From Paracoccaceae bacterium (lineage in GTDB: Bacteria; Pseudomonadota; Alphaproteobacteria; Rhodobacterales; Rhodobacteraceae), in the NCBI GenBank assembly GCA_012036325.1, contig JAAUPC010000053.1, positions 1 through 13,748 on the forward strand: DNA of 13,748 nt. The letters are read 5' to 3'. Shown here piece after piece: positions 1 through 6,735 of this stretch. Each line of letters starts with the position of its first letter. Positions within the stretch are counted from its first letter, which is position 1. The notes beneath the pieces are model-generated. The model worked only from the letters and a program-made list of their open reading frames with translations, was not told the DNA's origin and did no database searches. The translations under genes were made by a program, and so were the position numbers.

Positions 1-564
1 AGCGGCTTCCGCCCGCAGCGCCTCGGTACCCTGGCCGGCACGCAGGCGCCCGATCGGCAGATGGCCCACCGGGGTCCTGGTCTGCAGCGCCAGCCAGCGG
101 CGGATGTCTGGATCGGTCATCGGGGTCAGCGGGTGGTTTTCCATGCCGCTTTCGCTCAGAAGCTTGTCCACAACGAACAGATGTCCTTGATAGATCGTCC
201 GTCCGGTCACCGGAAAAGCCGGGCAGACCAGAACGGGCGCGTCGGTCCCGAGCGCCGCGATCAGCGCGTCGAGAACCGGCCCGATATTTCCCTCGCGGGT
301 TGAGTCAAAGGTTGAGCAGTATTTGAAGTAGAAGCAGCGGCAGCCTTGTGCGCGTAGCCAGTCCAGCGCCGCAAGCGACTGCGCGACGGCGTCCGCAGGA
401 GGAACCGACCGGGTCTTGAGTGCGACAATGCCGGCTTCGACTCCCGCCGCGGCATCCGTCTGCGGCACGCCGACATACTGCTCCGTCTTCATGCCGCCCT
501 TCGACAGCATCAGGCCAAGGTCCGATGATCCGGTGAAATCGTCGCCGATCGCCCCCAAGATCAT
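1..564 (-). CDS. otnK: Four-carbon acid-sugar kinase (OtnK-like, DUF1537 family), C-terminus beyond the window
   Basis: The N-terminal 188 codons are visible and the gene runs off the left edge. The protein opens MILGAIGDDFTGSSDLGLML, matching the GAIADDFTGATDLA start of the DUF1537 kinases. At about residues 88-102 it has YFKYCSTFDSTREGN, the family's CSTFDST..GNIGPV signature. Characterised members phosphorylate 3-oxo-tetronate or threonate/erythronate with ATP in the cytoplasm, and the remaining ATP-binding half would lie outside the window. The start is the ATG at 562-564, which overlaps the TGA of the upstream lyase gene (ATGA), so the two are probably translationally coupled. It is the last visible gene of the TAXI-TRAP operon. 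The family is clear. The exact substrate is not, because some DUF1537 members act on other sugar acids, so the symbol is tentative. Confidence 0.85.
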   Translation of the reverse strand, partial: MILGAIGDDFTGSSDLGLMLSKGGMKTEQYVGVPQTDAAAGVEAGIVALKTRSVPPADAVAQSLAALDWLRAQGCRCFYFKYCSTFDSTREGNIGPVLDALIAALGTDAPVLVCPAFPVTGRTIYQGHLFVVDKLLSESGMENHPLTPMTDPDIRRWLALQTRTPVGHLPIGRLRAGQGTEALRAEAA

Positions 565-1442
565 GCGGAGGCCTGGAGCGATATGCCCGCCCTCTCCATG
601 ATCGCGATCAACTCCTCGTCGATCTCGCCCGGCGCGACCCGGCAAGGAACACGCGACGGGCCGACCGCCTCGCCGCGCAAGGCGGCTGCGCGTTTCGTCA
701 CTGTCGGCGGATTGCCGAACTTCATCATGTCTCGCAGTATCTCGACCAGGTGTTGACAATGCGCCGCGTCGTCCATCCTGTCCGCCCGATAGGCCGAGAC
801 AATTCCGTAGACATATTCCGGCGCGACGTTCGAAAAGCCGGTGACGAACCCCGACAGGCCGAGGGCCAGCCCGTCCAGGATCAATCCGTCGGACCCGGTC
901 ATGACCTGGAGCCCCTCGATCCCGGCCAGTGCCTTCAACTTGTCGCGGCTGCCAGAGCTGTCCTTGATAGCAACGATATTGTCGTGGCGGGCGAGCCGCC
1001 GCACGGTTTCCGGCTCCAGATCGTTCCGGGTCTTGCCGGGTATGTTGTAGATCACGATCGGCAGAACCGATGCGTCGGCGACCCCCTCGAAATAGTCCCC
1101 CATCGCGATCTGGCCGCAATCGACGAAATACGGCACCAGCACCGAGATGGCCGCGACGCCGACATCCTTGTAGGCGCGGGCAAGTTCGGCCGTTTCAGCA
1201 ACCGGTCCGAATGCCGATCCCGCCATGATCGGCTTGCCCCGGCCTTCGTCAACGCAGACCCGCGCGGTCTGGATCAGTTCGCCCTTGGTCAATGCGTAGA
1301 ATTCGCCATTTGTGCCGCCGCAGAAAATTCCGCCTGCGCCGTGGTCCAGATGCCGCGCGACCTGTGTGCGCATGCCTTGCGCATCCAGATCGCCATTGTC
1401 ATGCATCGGGGTCACGATGGCGGGGACGATGCCGTCAAACAT
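561..1442 (-). CDS. DHDPS/NAL-family (class I, Schiff-base) lyase or dehydratase
   Basis: A cytoplasmic 293-aa TIM-barrel protein, the normal length for the DapA/NanA/KDG-aldolase superfamily. The carboxylate-binding loop is GGTNGEF at 42-48, the catalytic tyrosine is Y132 in YNIPGKT, and the Schiff-base lysine is K160 in IVAIKDSSG, so all catalytic elements are present. Members condense or cleave pyruvate with an aldehyde, or dehydrate 2-keto-3-deoxy sugar acids. The context (TAXI-TRAP importer, cupin, DUF1537 kinase) argues for sugar-acid breakdown rather than lysine synthesis. The start ATG lies three bases after the permease stop, with GGAG about nine bases upstream inside the permease end. 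The stop overlaps the kinase start. I would not call it dapA: the family is certain and the reaction is inferred. Confidence 0.88.
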   Translation of the reverse strand: MFDGIVPAIVTPMHDNGDLDAQGMRTQVARHLDHGAGGIFCGGTNGEFYALTKGELIQTARVCVDEGRGKPIMAGSAFGPVAETAELARAYKDVGVAAISVLVPYFVDCGQIAMGDYFEGVADASVLPIVIYNIPGKTRNDLEPETVRRLARHDNIVAIKDSSGSRDKLKALAGIEGLQVMTGSDGLILDGLALGLSGFVTGFSNVAPEYVYGIVSAYRADRMDDAAHCQHLVEILRDMMKFGNPPTVTKRAAALRGEAVGPSRVPCRVAPGEIDEELIAIMERAGISLQASA

Positions 1443-1445
1443 TTG

Positions 1446-3401
1446 TCATTCTCCGAGTGTGGCGACCGGGGCCGGGCGCAGGGACCGGCTGAGGATGCAC
1501 CAGGCCATCAGTGCAACCAGTCCCGCCAGACAGGCGAACCAGATCAACTCGCCGCTGGGCTCGATGATCAGCGCGAAGGACAGGACGCCGAAGGCCACCC
1601 GCTCCGGCAGATACAAGAGTCGACCCAGCCAGTTCTGCAGGCAGATCGCCCAGCTGAGCGTCGCCAGGATCATGCCGAAGAAGGCGACGCCGATGGCGAG
1701 CGGATCGCCCTGGCCAAGGATCGCCTCGTCCCGCACGAAGCCGAACGGGATGACGAACATCACCAGCCCGTAGCCGAAGGCCAGCATCCCGGTCTTGAGG
1801 ATGTTGCCGCCAGATAACCCCGCGGCGGCATAGGCTGTCAGTGCCACCGGCGGTGTCACCATGGACAGAACGCAGTAATACAGGATGAAATAATGCGCCG
1901 ACAGCGTCGTCACCCCCAAGGTGGTCAGCGCCGGCACGAACAGGACCGAGCCCACGATGTATGCCGCCACAGTCGGCATGCCCATGCCCATGATGATGCA
2001 ACCGAAGATCACCAGGATTAGCGACAGGAACAGGTTGCCGTCGCCGAGCAGCGACAGAAAGCCGACGAACTTCAAGACCAGGCTCGATTGTATCGCGACC
2101 GCCATGATTATTCCCACCGAGGTGCAGGCGACCGCGATCTCGGCAGCCTGCCTGCCGGAAACCGGCGCCATCCAGGCCAGATCTCGCAACCTGGGCCGGG
2201 TGTGGGCCCGCAGGAAGGGTGCGACCAGCGTGACCACGATGCCGATTATGGCGGCATAATTCGCGGAATAGCCCGCGAAGAGACACGCAATCAGCGCTAG
2301 CGGTCCCGCCAGAAGGTGCAGCCTCGGCACAATCGGCGGCACGTCGCGCTTGACCGGCTTGAGCGCGCCGAGCTTGCGCGCCCGCAGATCGACGGTCATG
2401 AACAGTGCGAAATAGAAGCCGATCGCAGGAATAAGGCCCGCCATCGCCACTTCGATATAGGGACGCCCCAGGATCTGGGCCATCACAAAGGCTGCGGTCC
2501 CCATGATCGGCGGCATCAACTGCCCCCCGGAGGAGGAAATCGCTTCGGTTGCCGCCGCCTGCTCGCGCGTCAGTCCGGCGCGTCGCATCAGCGGGATCGT
2601 CAATACGCCGGTCGTGGTGACATTGGCCACGGCCGAGCCCGAGACCGTGCCGAACATGGCCGAGCCGATAACGGCGGACTTTGCCGCGCCGCCCACCATG
2701 CGACCGGTGATCCGGAATGCGATGTCGATGAAGACAGCGCCGCCCCCGGTCATGGCAAAGATCGCGCCGAACACGACAAAGAAGGTGATGACGTTCAGGG
2801 CCGACCTGTGCCGGCAGTCGAAGATGCCGAGGGTTTGCATCGACAAGATGTCGGTAGCGGTATCGACCGAAAAACCCGAGAACGACATGGGCCCGGGAAA
2901 AACATAGCCGAAGAAGCCGTAGACCAGAAAGAACAGGATCAGGATCAGCAGCACAAGCCCGACCTGACGGCGAACAGCCTCCAGCAGGACGAAGCAGCCG
3001 ACGAAGAACGCGATCTTGTCGCGCAGCAACACCTCGTCGATATACTGCATCCGGGTCTGGAGACGGATCGCCTGATCGGCATAGTGCACGCAAAGCGAAA
3101 TGCAGACCGCGACCATGATCCAGTCGGCGAGGCCGGTCAGCCGCGGCGAGGCCCAACCCGAGGCAAACCACTGCGTCCCCGACATGGGCTTGGCCAGCAA
3201 CACGATCGCCACCGTCATGTAGACATGGAACGGGATGATCGCCATCGGCTGGATCGGATAGAAGAAATTCCAGAAGACCACCGCGACATAGAGGCAGCAC
3301 AGGCCGGCCAGGGCAAGGCCGCGCGGGCTTCGCAGATCCATCCGGGCATCCAGCGGCGAGGTTTCATCCTCGACCGGGCGGGGATTTGTCGTATCAACCA
3401 T
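1446..3401 (-). CDS. TRAP transporter fused permease (TAXI type, DctQ-DctM fusion)
   Basis: A 651-aa inner-membrane protein carrying the small 4-TM part and the large 12-TM part of a TRAP transporter in one chain, as usual for TAXI-type systems. After a hydrophilic N-terminus (about 1-28) come many hydrophobic segments. Characteristic DctM-type motifs are GTVSGSAVANVTTTG at 251-265, SSSGGQLMPPIMG at 289-301, MGMGMPTVAAY at 471-481 and MVTPPVALTAYAAA at 514-527. It should drive ion-coupled uptake of the ligand delivered by the TAXI binding protein two genes upstream. The reading frame is open up to 3605, but that extension overlaps the cupin gene and looks non-native. The ATG at 3399-3401, seven bases after the cupin stop, gives the expected N-terminus. 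The substrate is unknown, though the neighbours suggest a sugar acid. Confidence 0.93.
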   Translation of the reverse strand: MVDTTNPRPVEDETSPLDARMDLRSPRGLALAGLCCLYVAVVFWNFFYPIQPMAIIPFHVYMTVAIVLLAKPMSGTQWFASGWASPRLTGLADWIMVAVCISLCVHYADQAIRLQTRMQYIDEVLLRDKIAFFVGCFVLLEAVRRQVGLVLLILILFFLVYGFFGYVFPGPMSFSGFSVDTATDILSMQTLGIFDCRHRSALNVITFFVVFGAIFAMTGGGAVFIDIAFRITGRMVGGAAKSAVIGSAMFGTVSGSAVANVTTTGVLTIPLMRRAGLTREQAAATEAISSSGGQLMPPIMGTAAFVMAQILGRPYIEVAMAGLIPAIGFYFALFMTVDLRARKLGALKPVKRDVPPIVPRLHLLAGPLALIACLFAGYSANYAAIIGIVVTLVAPFLRAHTRPRLRDLAWMAPVSGRQAAEIAVACTSVGIIMAVAIQSSLVLKFVGFLSLLGDGNLFLSLILVIFGCIIMGMGMPTVAAYIVGSVLFVPALTTLGVTTLSAHYFILYYCVLSMVTPPVALTAYAAAGLSGGNILKTGMLAFGYGLVMFVIPFGFVRDEAILGQGDPLAIGVAFFGMILATLSWAICLQNWLGRLLYLPERVAFGVLSFALIIEPSGELIWFACLAGLVALMAWCILSRSLRPAPVATLGE

Positions 3402-3408
3402 CTGGCGC

Positions 3409-3786
3409 TCAGACCTTTTCTTCGGGTCGTATATTGTCGACCTGCCCGTAGATGAACATTGCGTCGATATGGCCGCCCTCGTCGTATTCAAAGACGTGCC
3501 ATTCGTTTTCGGGGAAATGCAGCAACATGCCCGCGGCCAATTCGCGCGTGGCCTCGCTGCAGTCGGGCGTGCTGCCGTAGCGCACTCGGCCGCCTTTGCT
3601 TTCAAGGATATAGACGCATTCCTCTGCGTGGCGATGCGGCGACATCGGCCCGTATTCGCCGCTGTATCGCCCGAAGGCTACGGTCATCGCGCCGCTCTCG
3701 ATCGGGCTGCCGCGACCGGCGGCCTTGTAGATGATCCGGCCCGGCAATGGATTGCCGTCCAGCTTGTTCGCTTCGAGCAGCTTCAT
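3409..3786 (-). CDS. Small single-domain cupin protein
   Basis: A 125-aa cupin. Motif 1 is G46-PMSP-H51-R-H53-A-E55-E56 with a following GG (65-66). It is slightly compressed relative to the usual HxH(x)3-4E. Motif 2 contains P92 and H97 (PENEWHVF). H51, H53, a Glu and H97 are the likely metal ligands, so a divalent-metal enzyme or ligand-binding role is plausible. The gene sits between the TAXI binding protein and the permease, 7 bp from the latter, so it is probably co-expressed with the transporter. The frame is open to 3861, but the ATG at 3784-3786 is preceded by AGGA at a suitable distance and starts the conserved region (MKLLEANKLDG). No function can be assigned. Sugar isomerase/epimerase-like or ligand-handling roles are guesses. 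Confidence 0.85.
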   Translation of the reverse strand: MKLLEANKLDGNPLPGRIIYKAAGRGSPIESGAMTVAFGRYSGEYGPMSPHRHAEECVYILESKGGRVRYGSTPDCSEATRELAAGMLLHFPENEWHVFEYDEGGHIDAMFIYGQVDNIRPEEKV

Positions 3787-3817
3787 CGTCTTATCCTGAC
3801 ACAGGTGGAATTGAGAA

Positions 3818-3842
3818 GGTCCGGCCTGAAACTGGCCGGACC
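3818..3842 (-). terminator. Perfect hairpin between TAXI gene and cupin gene (attenuator or mRNA-stabilising stem)
   Basis: A perfect 9-bp GC-rich inverted repeat (GGTCCGGCC at 3818-3826, GGCCGGACC at 3834-3842) with a 7-nt loop, 15 bp after the binding-protein stop. On the minus strand it is followed by TTCTCAATT, which is not a strong T-tract, so full termination is doubtful. Such stems after binding-protein genes often raise binding-protein mRNA relative to the downstream permease. The structure is seen directly; the role is inferred. Confidence 0.6.
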
Positions 3843-3857
3843 CCGTTCGGACAGGCT

Positions 3858-4844
3858 TCACTCAAGCCAGCCACGCTCTCGATAGTAACGCTCGGCACCG
3901 GGATGCAGCGGAACGATGTGATATTCCGGCTGGATGAAGGCCTCGGGATCCCAGCTCGCAAAAACCTGGTTGGCGGCGACGAGCTGCTCTTGGTTCTCGA
4001 TGATCGCCCTGGTGACCTGGTAGACCACCTCTTCATCGACACCGCTGTTGACGATCAGGTTGTTGAGAGCGGCCGGAGCGCGGTAGTCCGTTTCCAGCCC
4101 GTCATATGACCCGGCAGGCATCATCGCGGCGACGTATCCGACCTCCATCATTGCCGCGAGGTCGGCGTCGGACCAGGTCAGGAAGGTCATCGGCTCGGCG
4201 AGCATCACTTCGGTCAGATCGGGGTTGCCGATCGGACCTTGGGTAAAGATCGCGTTTGCGAAACCGTCCTGAACCCGCTGACCCATCTGGGCAGACGGGA
4301 CTTGAACCACGTTGCCTGCCTCGAGTTGGGCCGCAAGGGTGCTGCCCTGCGATTGCAGATAGAGGTCAAGGACGACCGGATTGATGGATCCGGTCGGCTC
4401 GACCAGCACCTTGACCGGATTGTCCCCGATCAGCGCCGCCTGAACGGTGGCATTGCCGGTTTCACCAACATACTCCGTCGCCGCAGCGGCCACGAGATAG
4501 GCGACCTGCATGCCCGAGAAGACGAGCCGGTTGTTTTCCTGCGGATCGCCTTCGAAATCCAGGATTCCGGCGGCGCCCCATGCGACCGGGAGGCCGTTTG
4601 CAAAAGCGAAGTCAGTGAGGCCCATGTTGGTCGCAGCGGTATTGGCGACCGACCCGCCACGCGGAATGATCTCGAAATCGAGATCGGTGTTGGCTTCGAT
4701 GATGGATTCGAAGAGGCCTGCATAGAGATAGATGCTGGAACCGGGCTCCTCAGCCTGCATGCGAACGCTCTGGGCTGACGCGGCACTGGCAAGGGCGATC
4801 GCGGAGACCACGCCGAGGATGGACGCCTTGATATAGGGTTTCAT
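3858..4844 (-). CDS. TAXI-family TRAP transporter solute-binding protein
   Basis: A 328-aa periplasmic protein. The first 24 residues form a Sec signal peptide (MKPYIK, hydrophobic ILGVVSAIALA, ending ASA before Q25). The mature protein has the TAXI layout: an EEPGSSIYLYAGLFESIIEAN-like start where other members have a GxxYxxG segment, then a SVANTAATNMGLTDFAFAN region typical of the ligand pocket. Length and partner match the family, and the fused TRAP permease lies two genes downstream. The frame is open to 4934, but the ATG at 4842-4844 gives a clean signal peptide and follows a strong GGGAGG ribosome-binding site. It is the first gene of the operon, under the promoter at 4873-4901. Ligands of this family are poorly known; the operon suggests a sugar acid. 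Confidence 0.92.
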   Translation of the reverse strand: MKPYIKASILGVVSAIALASAASAQSVRMQAEEPGSSIYLYAGLFESIIEANTDLDFEIIPRGGSVANTAATNMGLTDFAFANGLPVAWGAAGILDFEGDPQENNRLVFSGMQVAYLVAAAATEYVGETGNATVQAALIGDNPVKVLVEPTGSINPVVLDLYLQSQGSTLAAQLEAGNVVQVPSAQMGQRVQDGFANAIFTQGPIGNPDLTEVMLAEPMTFLTWSDADLAAMMEVGYVAAMMPAGSYDGLETDYRAPAALNNLIVNSGVDEEVVYQVTRAIIENQEQLVAANQVFASWDPEAFIQPEYHIVPLHPGAERYYRERGWLE

Positions 4845-4861
4845 TTGTTTCCTCCCATGAA

Positions 4862-4871
4862 GTGTATGCCA
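4862..4871. promoter_or_regulatory. Half-palindrome related to the TGG-N4-CCA operators
   Basis: GTGTATGCCA is, on the minus strand, TGGCATACAC. It shares TGGCATAC with the full site at 4902-4911 in the same minus/plus-reversed sense, giving an 8-bp inverted repeat between 4864-4871 and 4902-4909. It overlaps the predicted transcription start of the TAXI operon (about 4866), a good place for an auxiliary repressor half-site. Weak on its own. Confidence 0.4.
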
Positions 4872-4872
4872 A

Positions 4873-4901
4873 TGTCTAAATGCGGTCGATAAGTCTGTCA
4901 A
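4873..4901 (-). promoter_or_regulatory. Sigma70-like promoter of the TAXI-TRAP operon
   Basis: On the minus strand, a perfect -35 TTGACA (4896-4901), a 17-bp spacer and a -10-like TAGACA (4873-4878). The expected start of transcription is near 4866, leaving a leader of about 22 nt that contains the GGGAGG site of the TAXI gene. The upstream palindrome at 4902-4911 directly abuts the -35. The -10 matches only half the consensus. Confidence 0.6.
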
Positions 4902-4911
4902 TGGCATACCA
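4902..4911. promoter_or_regulatory. Predicted GntR/FCD operator 1 (TGG-N4-CCA)
   Basis: TGGCATACCA, a TGG/CCA palindrome with four central bases, flanked by A on both sides (ATGGCATACCAA). It touches the -35 hexamer of the TAXI promoter. FCD-type regulators of sugar-acid genes such as ExuR/UxuR bind sites of the form TTGGTATACCAA, so the adjacent divergent GntR protein is the natural candidate. Binding is inferred. Confidence 0.55.
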
Positions 4912-4921
4912 AAACGTCTTG

Positions 4922-4935
4922 ATTGGTCGACCAAT
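4922..4935. promoter_or_regulatory. Predicted GntR/FCD operator 2, 14-bp perfect palindrome
   Basis: ATTGGTCGACCAAT is a perfect 14-bp palindrome in the divergent intergenic region, with the same TGG-N4-CCA core as operator 1. The centres are 22 bp apart, close to two helical turns, so dimers could bind the same DNA face. It lies upstream of both genes and could also mediate autoregulation of the regulator, whose best -10-like element is TATACA at 4953-4958. Confidence 0.65.
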
Positions 4936-4981
4936 ATGTGAAATATCCATCTTATACAGAGAGATGAACAGGTGAGCTATC

Positions 4982-5776
4982 ATGGTCAGGAAAAGTGAAA
5001 CCGGTGGTCGACGCATGCAGCGCCCGTCAAGGATGCTTGCCGACAGAATCAGGGGCGACGTGCTGTCCCGCCTCAATCCGGGCGAGCGCCTGCCCACCGA
5101 GAGAGAGCTTGCAGCCCGCTATGGTGTCGGGCGAACCATCGTCCGGGAGGCGGTGCTGATCCTCGAATTGCTCGAACTGGTGGTGACAAGGCACGGCTCT
5201 GGATCAGTTCTGGCATCGGCAGGCGATGCGCCCGCCCCCATGACGCATGGTCCCAACGCATCCGCGACGATCGGCCCCTTCGAACTGATCCAGGCGCGAC
5301 TGACCCTGGAAAGCGCCGTTGCCGGCCTTGCCGCCAAGGTTGCGACGGCCACGGACCTGCGCCGCGTGAAGTCCACTCTGGAGGAACACGTGGTTCTTCT
5401 CGAACATCCCCTGACCGACAGCCGCTTTCGCAAGATCATGACGGTTGACAGCCGCTTTCATCTTGAGATCGCCGAGGCGACCCACAACCTTGCCCTGATC
5501 CAGACTGTTGATTTCGTTCGGAATTATGTCGGCACCACGCCCGAGTGGAAGATCTTTCTTGACGTTTACGAACGCGATCGCGACCAGTTGGATCTTGCTC
5601 TAGCCGAGCATCGGGTCATTTTCGACCGCATCTTCGAACGAGATGCCGGCGGCGCTCAGAAGGCGATGCGCGACCACATCTTCCGCAAATGGGGCGGGCT
5701 GCGGGATGAGCTGGTGCAACGCAAACTGCTGCTCGACACAAAGCTCTTCGCGATCGATTTGGACTTGGACTTGTGA
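4982..5776 (+). CDS. GntR-family transcriptional regulator, FadR/FCD subfamily
   Basis: A 264-aa protein with an N-terminal winged helix (about residues 14-78: RLPTERELAARYGVGRTIVREA, then the HGSGSVLAS wing) and an all-helical C-terminal FCD ligand domain. The FCD metal ligands are present as D156, H160, H210 and H232, so it probably binds a carboxylate or sugar acid through a metal. The ATG at 4982 follows AGGTGA at a good distance. It is transcribed away from the TAXI operon and faces dgoK at its 3' end. The paired palindromes in the intergenic region are its likely operators, making it the local repressor of sugar-acid uptake and probably of itself. The C-terminus ends in an unusual IDLDLDL tail. 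Confidence 0.92.
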   Translation: MVRKSETGGRRMQRPSRMLADRIRGDVLSRLNPGERLPTERELAARYGVGRTIVREAVLILELLELVVTRHGSGSVLASAGDAPAPMTHGPNASATIGPFELIQARLTLESAVAGLAAKVATATDLRRVKSTLEEHVVLLEHPLTDSRFRKIMTVDSRFHLEIAEATHNLALIQTVDFVRNYVGTTPEWKIFLDVYERDRDQLDLALAEHRVIFDRIFERDAGGAQKAMRDHIFRKWGGLRDELVQRKLLLDTKLFAIDLDLDL

Positions 5777-5871
5777 ACGCTGCGCACAGGGGCAGCGAGA
5801 TCGGGCGGCGAACGGGGCGCTAGACGGCTGGCCTTGCCCGCGCCGTGCGCTCAGGCAGTGTCCAAGTCCAA
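5759..5871. repeat. 12-bp inverted repeat in the facing ends of gntR and dgoK
   Basis: TTGGACTTGGAC (5759-5770) and its exact reverse complement GTCCAAGTCCAA (5860-5871) lie within the last codons of the two convergent genes, so both proteins end in an LDLD tail. The 74-bp gap between the stops also contains a short CGCTGC/GCAGCG hairpin (5778-5797) without a T-tract. No convincing terminator is visible in either direction. The repeat may be chance, or it may help the two transcripts fold at their 3' ends. Confidence 0.4.
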
Positions 5872-6732
5872 GACCGCGCGCAGTAAGCCTTTCAGGCCAA
5901 TTTCGGCTGCATGCGTCGACGTCGCTATGCCCACATGGGCGCAGGCGGTCTTATAGAGGTCGATGAGTGTGGCGGTTCCCACCAATGTGATCGATCCCGC
6001 TCTGTCCCGCGTCAGAGACATGCCTTCGCGCAGCTCCTGCCCGATAAGCAACCCTGAAAGATAGGAATGGACCGCTTCCCCGTGGCATGTTCCGAGCAGG
6101 ACAGAGGAACGCGCAACGAAGATGTCCGCTAGCGGCGTTGCCGTGTCGAAGCCACGAAGCACGGCGGACCCGAATTCGGCGGAGTCGAATTCGGTCGAGG
6201 TGGACAGTCGCCCTGCAAGGGACTGCTCCAGCAGAAGTTGGAACAGTTCGCCGGTCATTATCGTCCGAAAACTCTCCACCACGCCATTGGTCATCACGGC
6301 CCATTTGGAATGGGTGCCGGGAAGAACCACGATCTGCGTTTCGGGCATGGGATCAAGCCCGAACAGTTGCATCTCTTCGCCCCGCATGACGTCGGGGGCA
6401 GGTGCGGTCTGGGACAGACCAGGGAGGAAGTGCAGAGTCATGTCGCCATGCCTGCGCCGAATACTGGCGGGCGCAACATCCGCTGTACGAGCGGGACACG
6501 GGATGTACGACGTCTCGACCCATCCTTGCTTGCTGGTGACCATGCCGAACAGGACGGCGGTATCGGCGCGCCCGGCCCAAGGGGCGACGAGGGTATCGAA
6601 CTCAACCGGGAACTGCCCGGCGGCGAGCGATTTCATGCCCCGACCGGTTTCCTGCCGGTCAATGACGCACCCGCCCTCCAGAAGATAGGCGCGGCAGTTG
6701 GAACTGCCCCAATCCACGGCAATGACGGCCAT
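5851..6732 (-). CDS. dgoK: 2-dehydro-3-deoxygalactonokinase
   Basis: A 293-aa cytoplasmic sugar-acid kinase, full length for DgoK. It phosphorylates 2-keto-3-deoxy-D-galactonate with ATP to the 6-phosphate in the DeLey-Doudoroff pathway. Seen in the sequence: the N-terminal phosphate-binding motif DWGSSNCR (7-14), MVTSKQGW (64-71), the family signature MRGEE (116-120), LPGTHSKW (137-144) and TGELF (160-164). It is the last gene of the right-hand set. Its ATG lies three bases after the TAG of the preceding DHDPS-fold gene, indicating co-translation. No KDPGal aldolase of the DgoA type is present in the window, so the cleavage step is either done by a DHDPS-fold neighbour or encoded elsewhere. 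Confidence 0.93.
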   Translation of the reverse strand: MAVIAVDWGSSNCRAYLLEGGCVIDRQETGRGMKSLAAGQFPVEFDTLVAPWAGRADTAVLFGMVTSKQGWVETSYIPCPARTADVAPASIRRRHGDMTLHFLPGLSQTAPAPDVMRGEEMQLFGLDPMPETQIVVLPGTHSKWAVMTNGVVESFRTIMTGELFQLLLEQSLAGRLSTSTEFDSAEFGSAVLRGFDTATPLADIFVARSSVLLGTCHGEAVHSYLSGLLIGQELREGMSLTRDRAGSITLVGTATLIDLYKTACAHVGIATSTHAAEIGLKGLLRAVLDLDTA

Positions 6733-6735
6733 GAC

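Noticed and set aside
561..1442. Calling the lyase dapA (lysine biosynthesis)
   Set aside because: The fold and catalytic residues fit, but the operon is for uptake and breakdown of a sugar acid, so a specific DapA call is not supported.
1435..3300. 621-codon minus-strand frame overlapping the TRAP permease in another frame
   Set aside because: It shares almost the whole length with the permease. The permease frame has the DctM motifs and membrane segments, whereas this frame is Arg/Gly/Asp-rich shadow.
2316..3455. 379-codon plus-strand frame opposite the TRAP permease
   Set aside because: Antisense to a transporter with many recognisable membrane motifs. The translation is highly charged and low in complexity, and no ribosome-binding site or family match is apparent.
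3402..3605. N-terminal extension of the TRAP permease frame
   Set aside because: These 68 codons overlap the cupin gene, encode a Cys/Arg/Thr-rich non-membrane stretch, and are replaced by a better start at 3401.
5777..5850. Possible bidirectional terminator between gntR and dgoK
   Set aside because: The only local hairpin (5778-5797) has a 6-bp stem and no T-tract on either strand, which is not enough to call a terminator.
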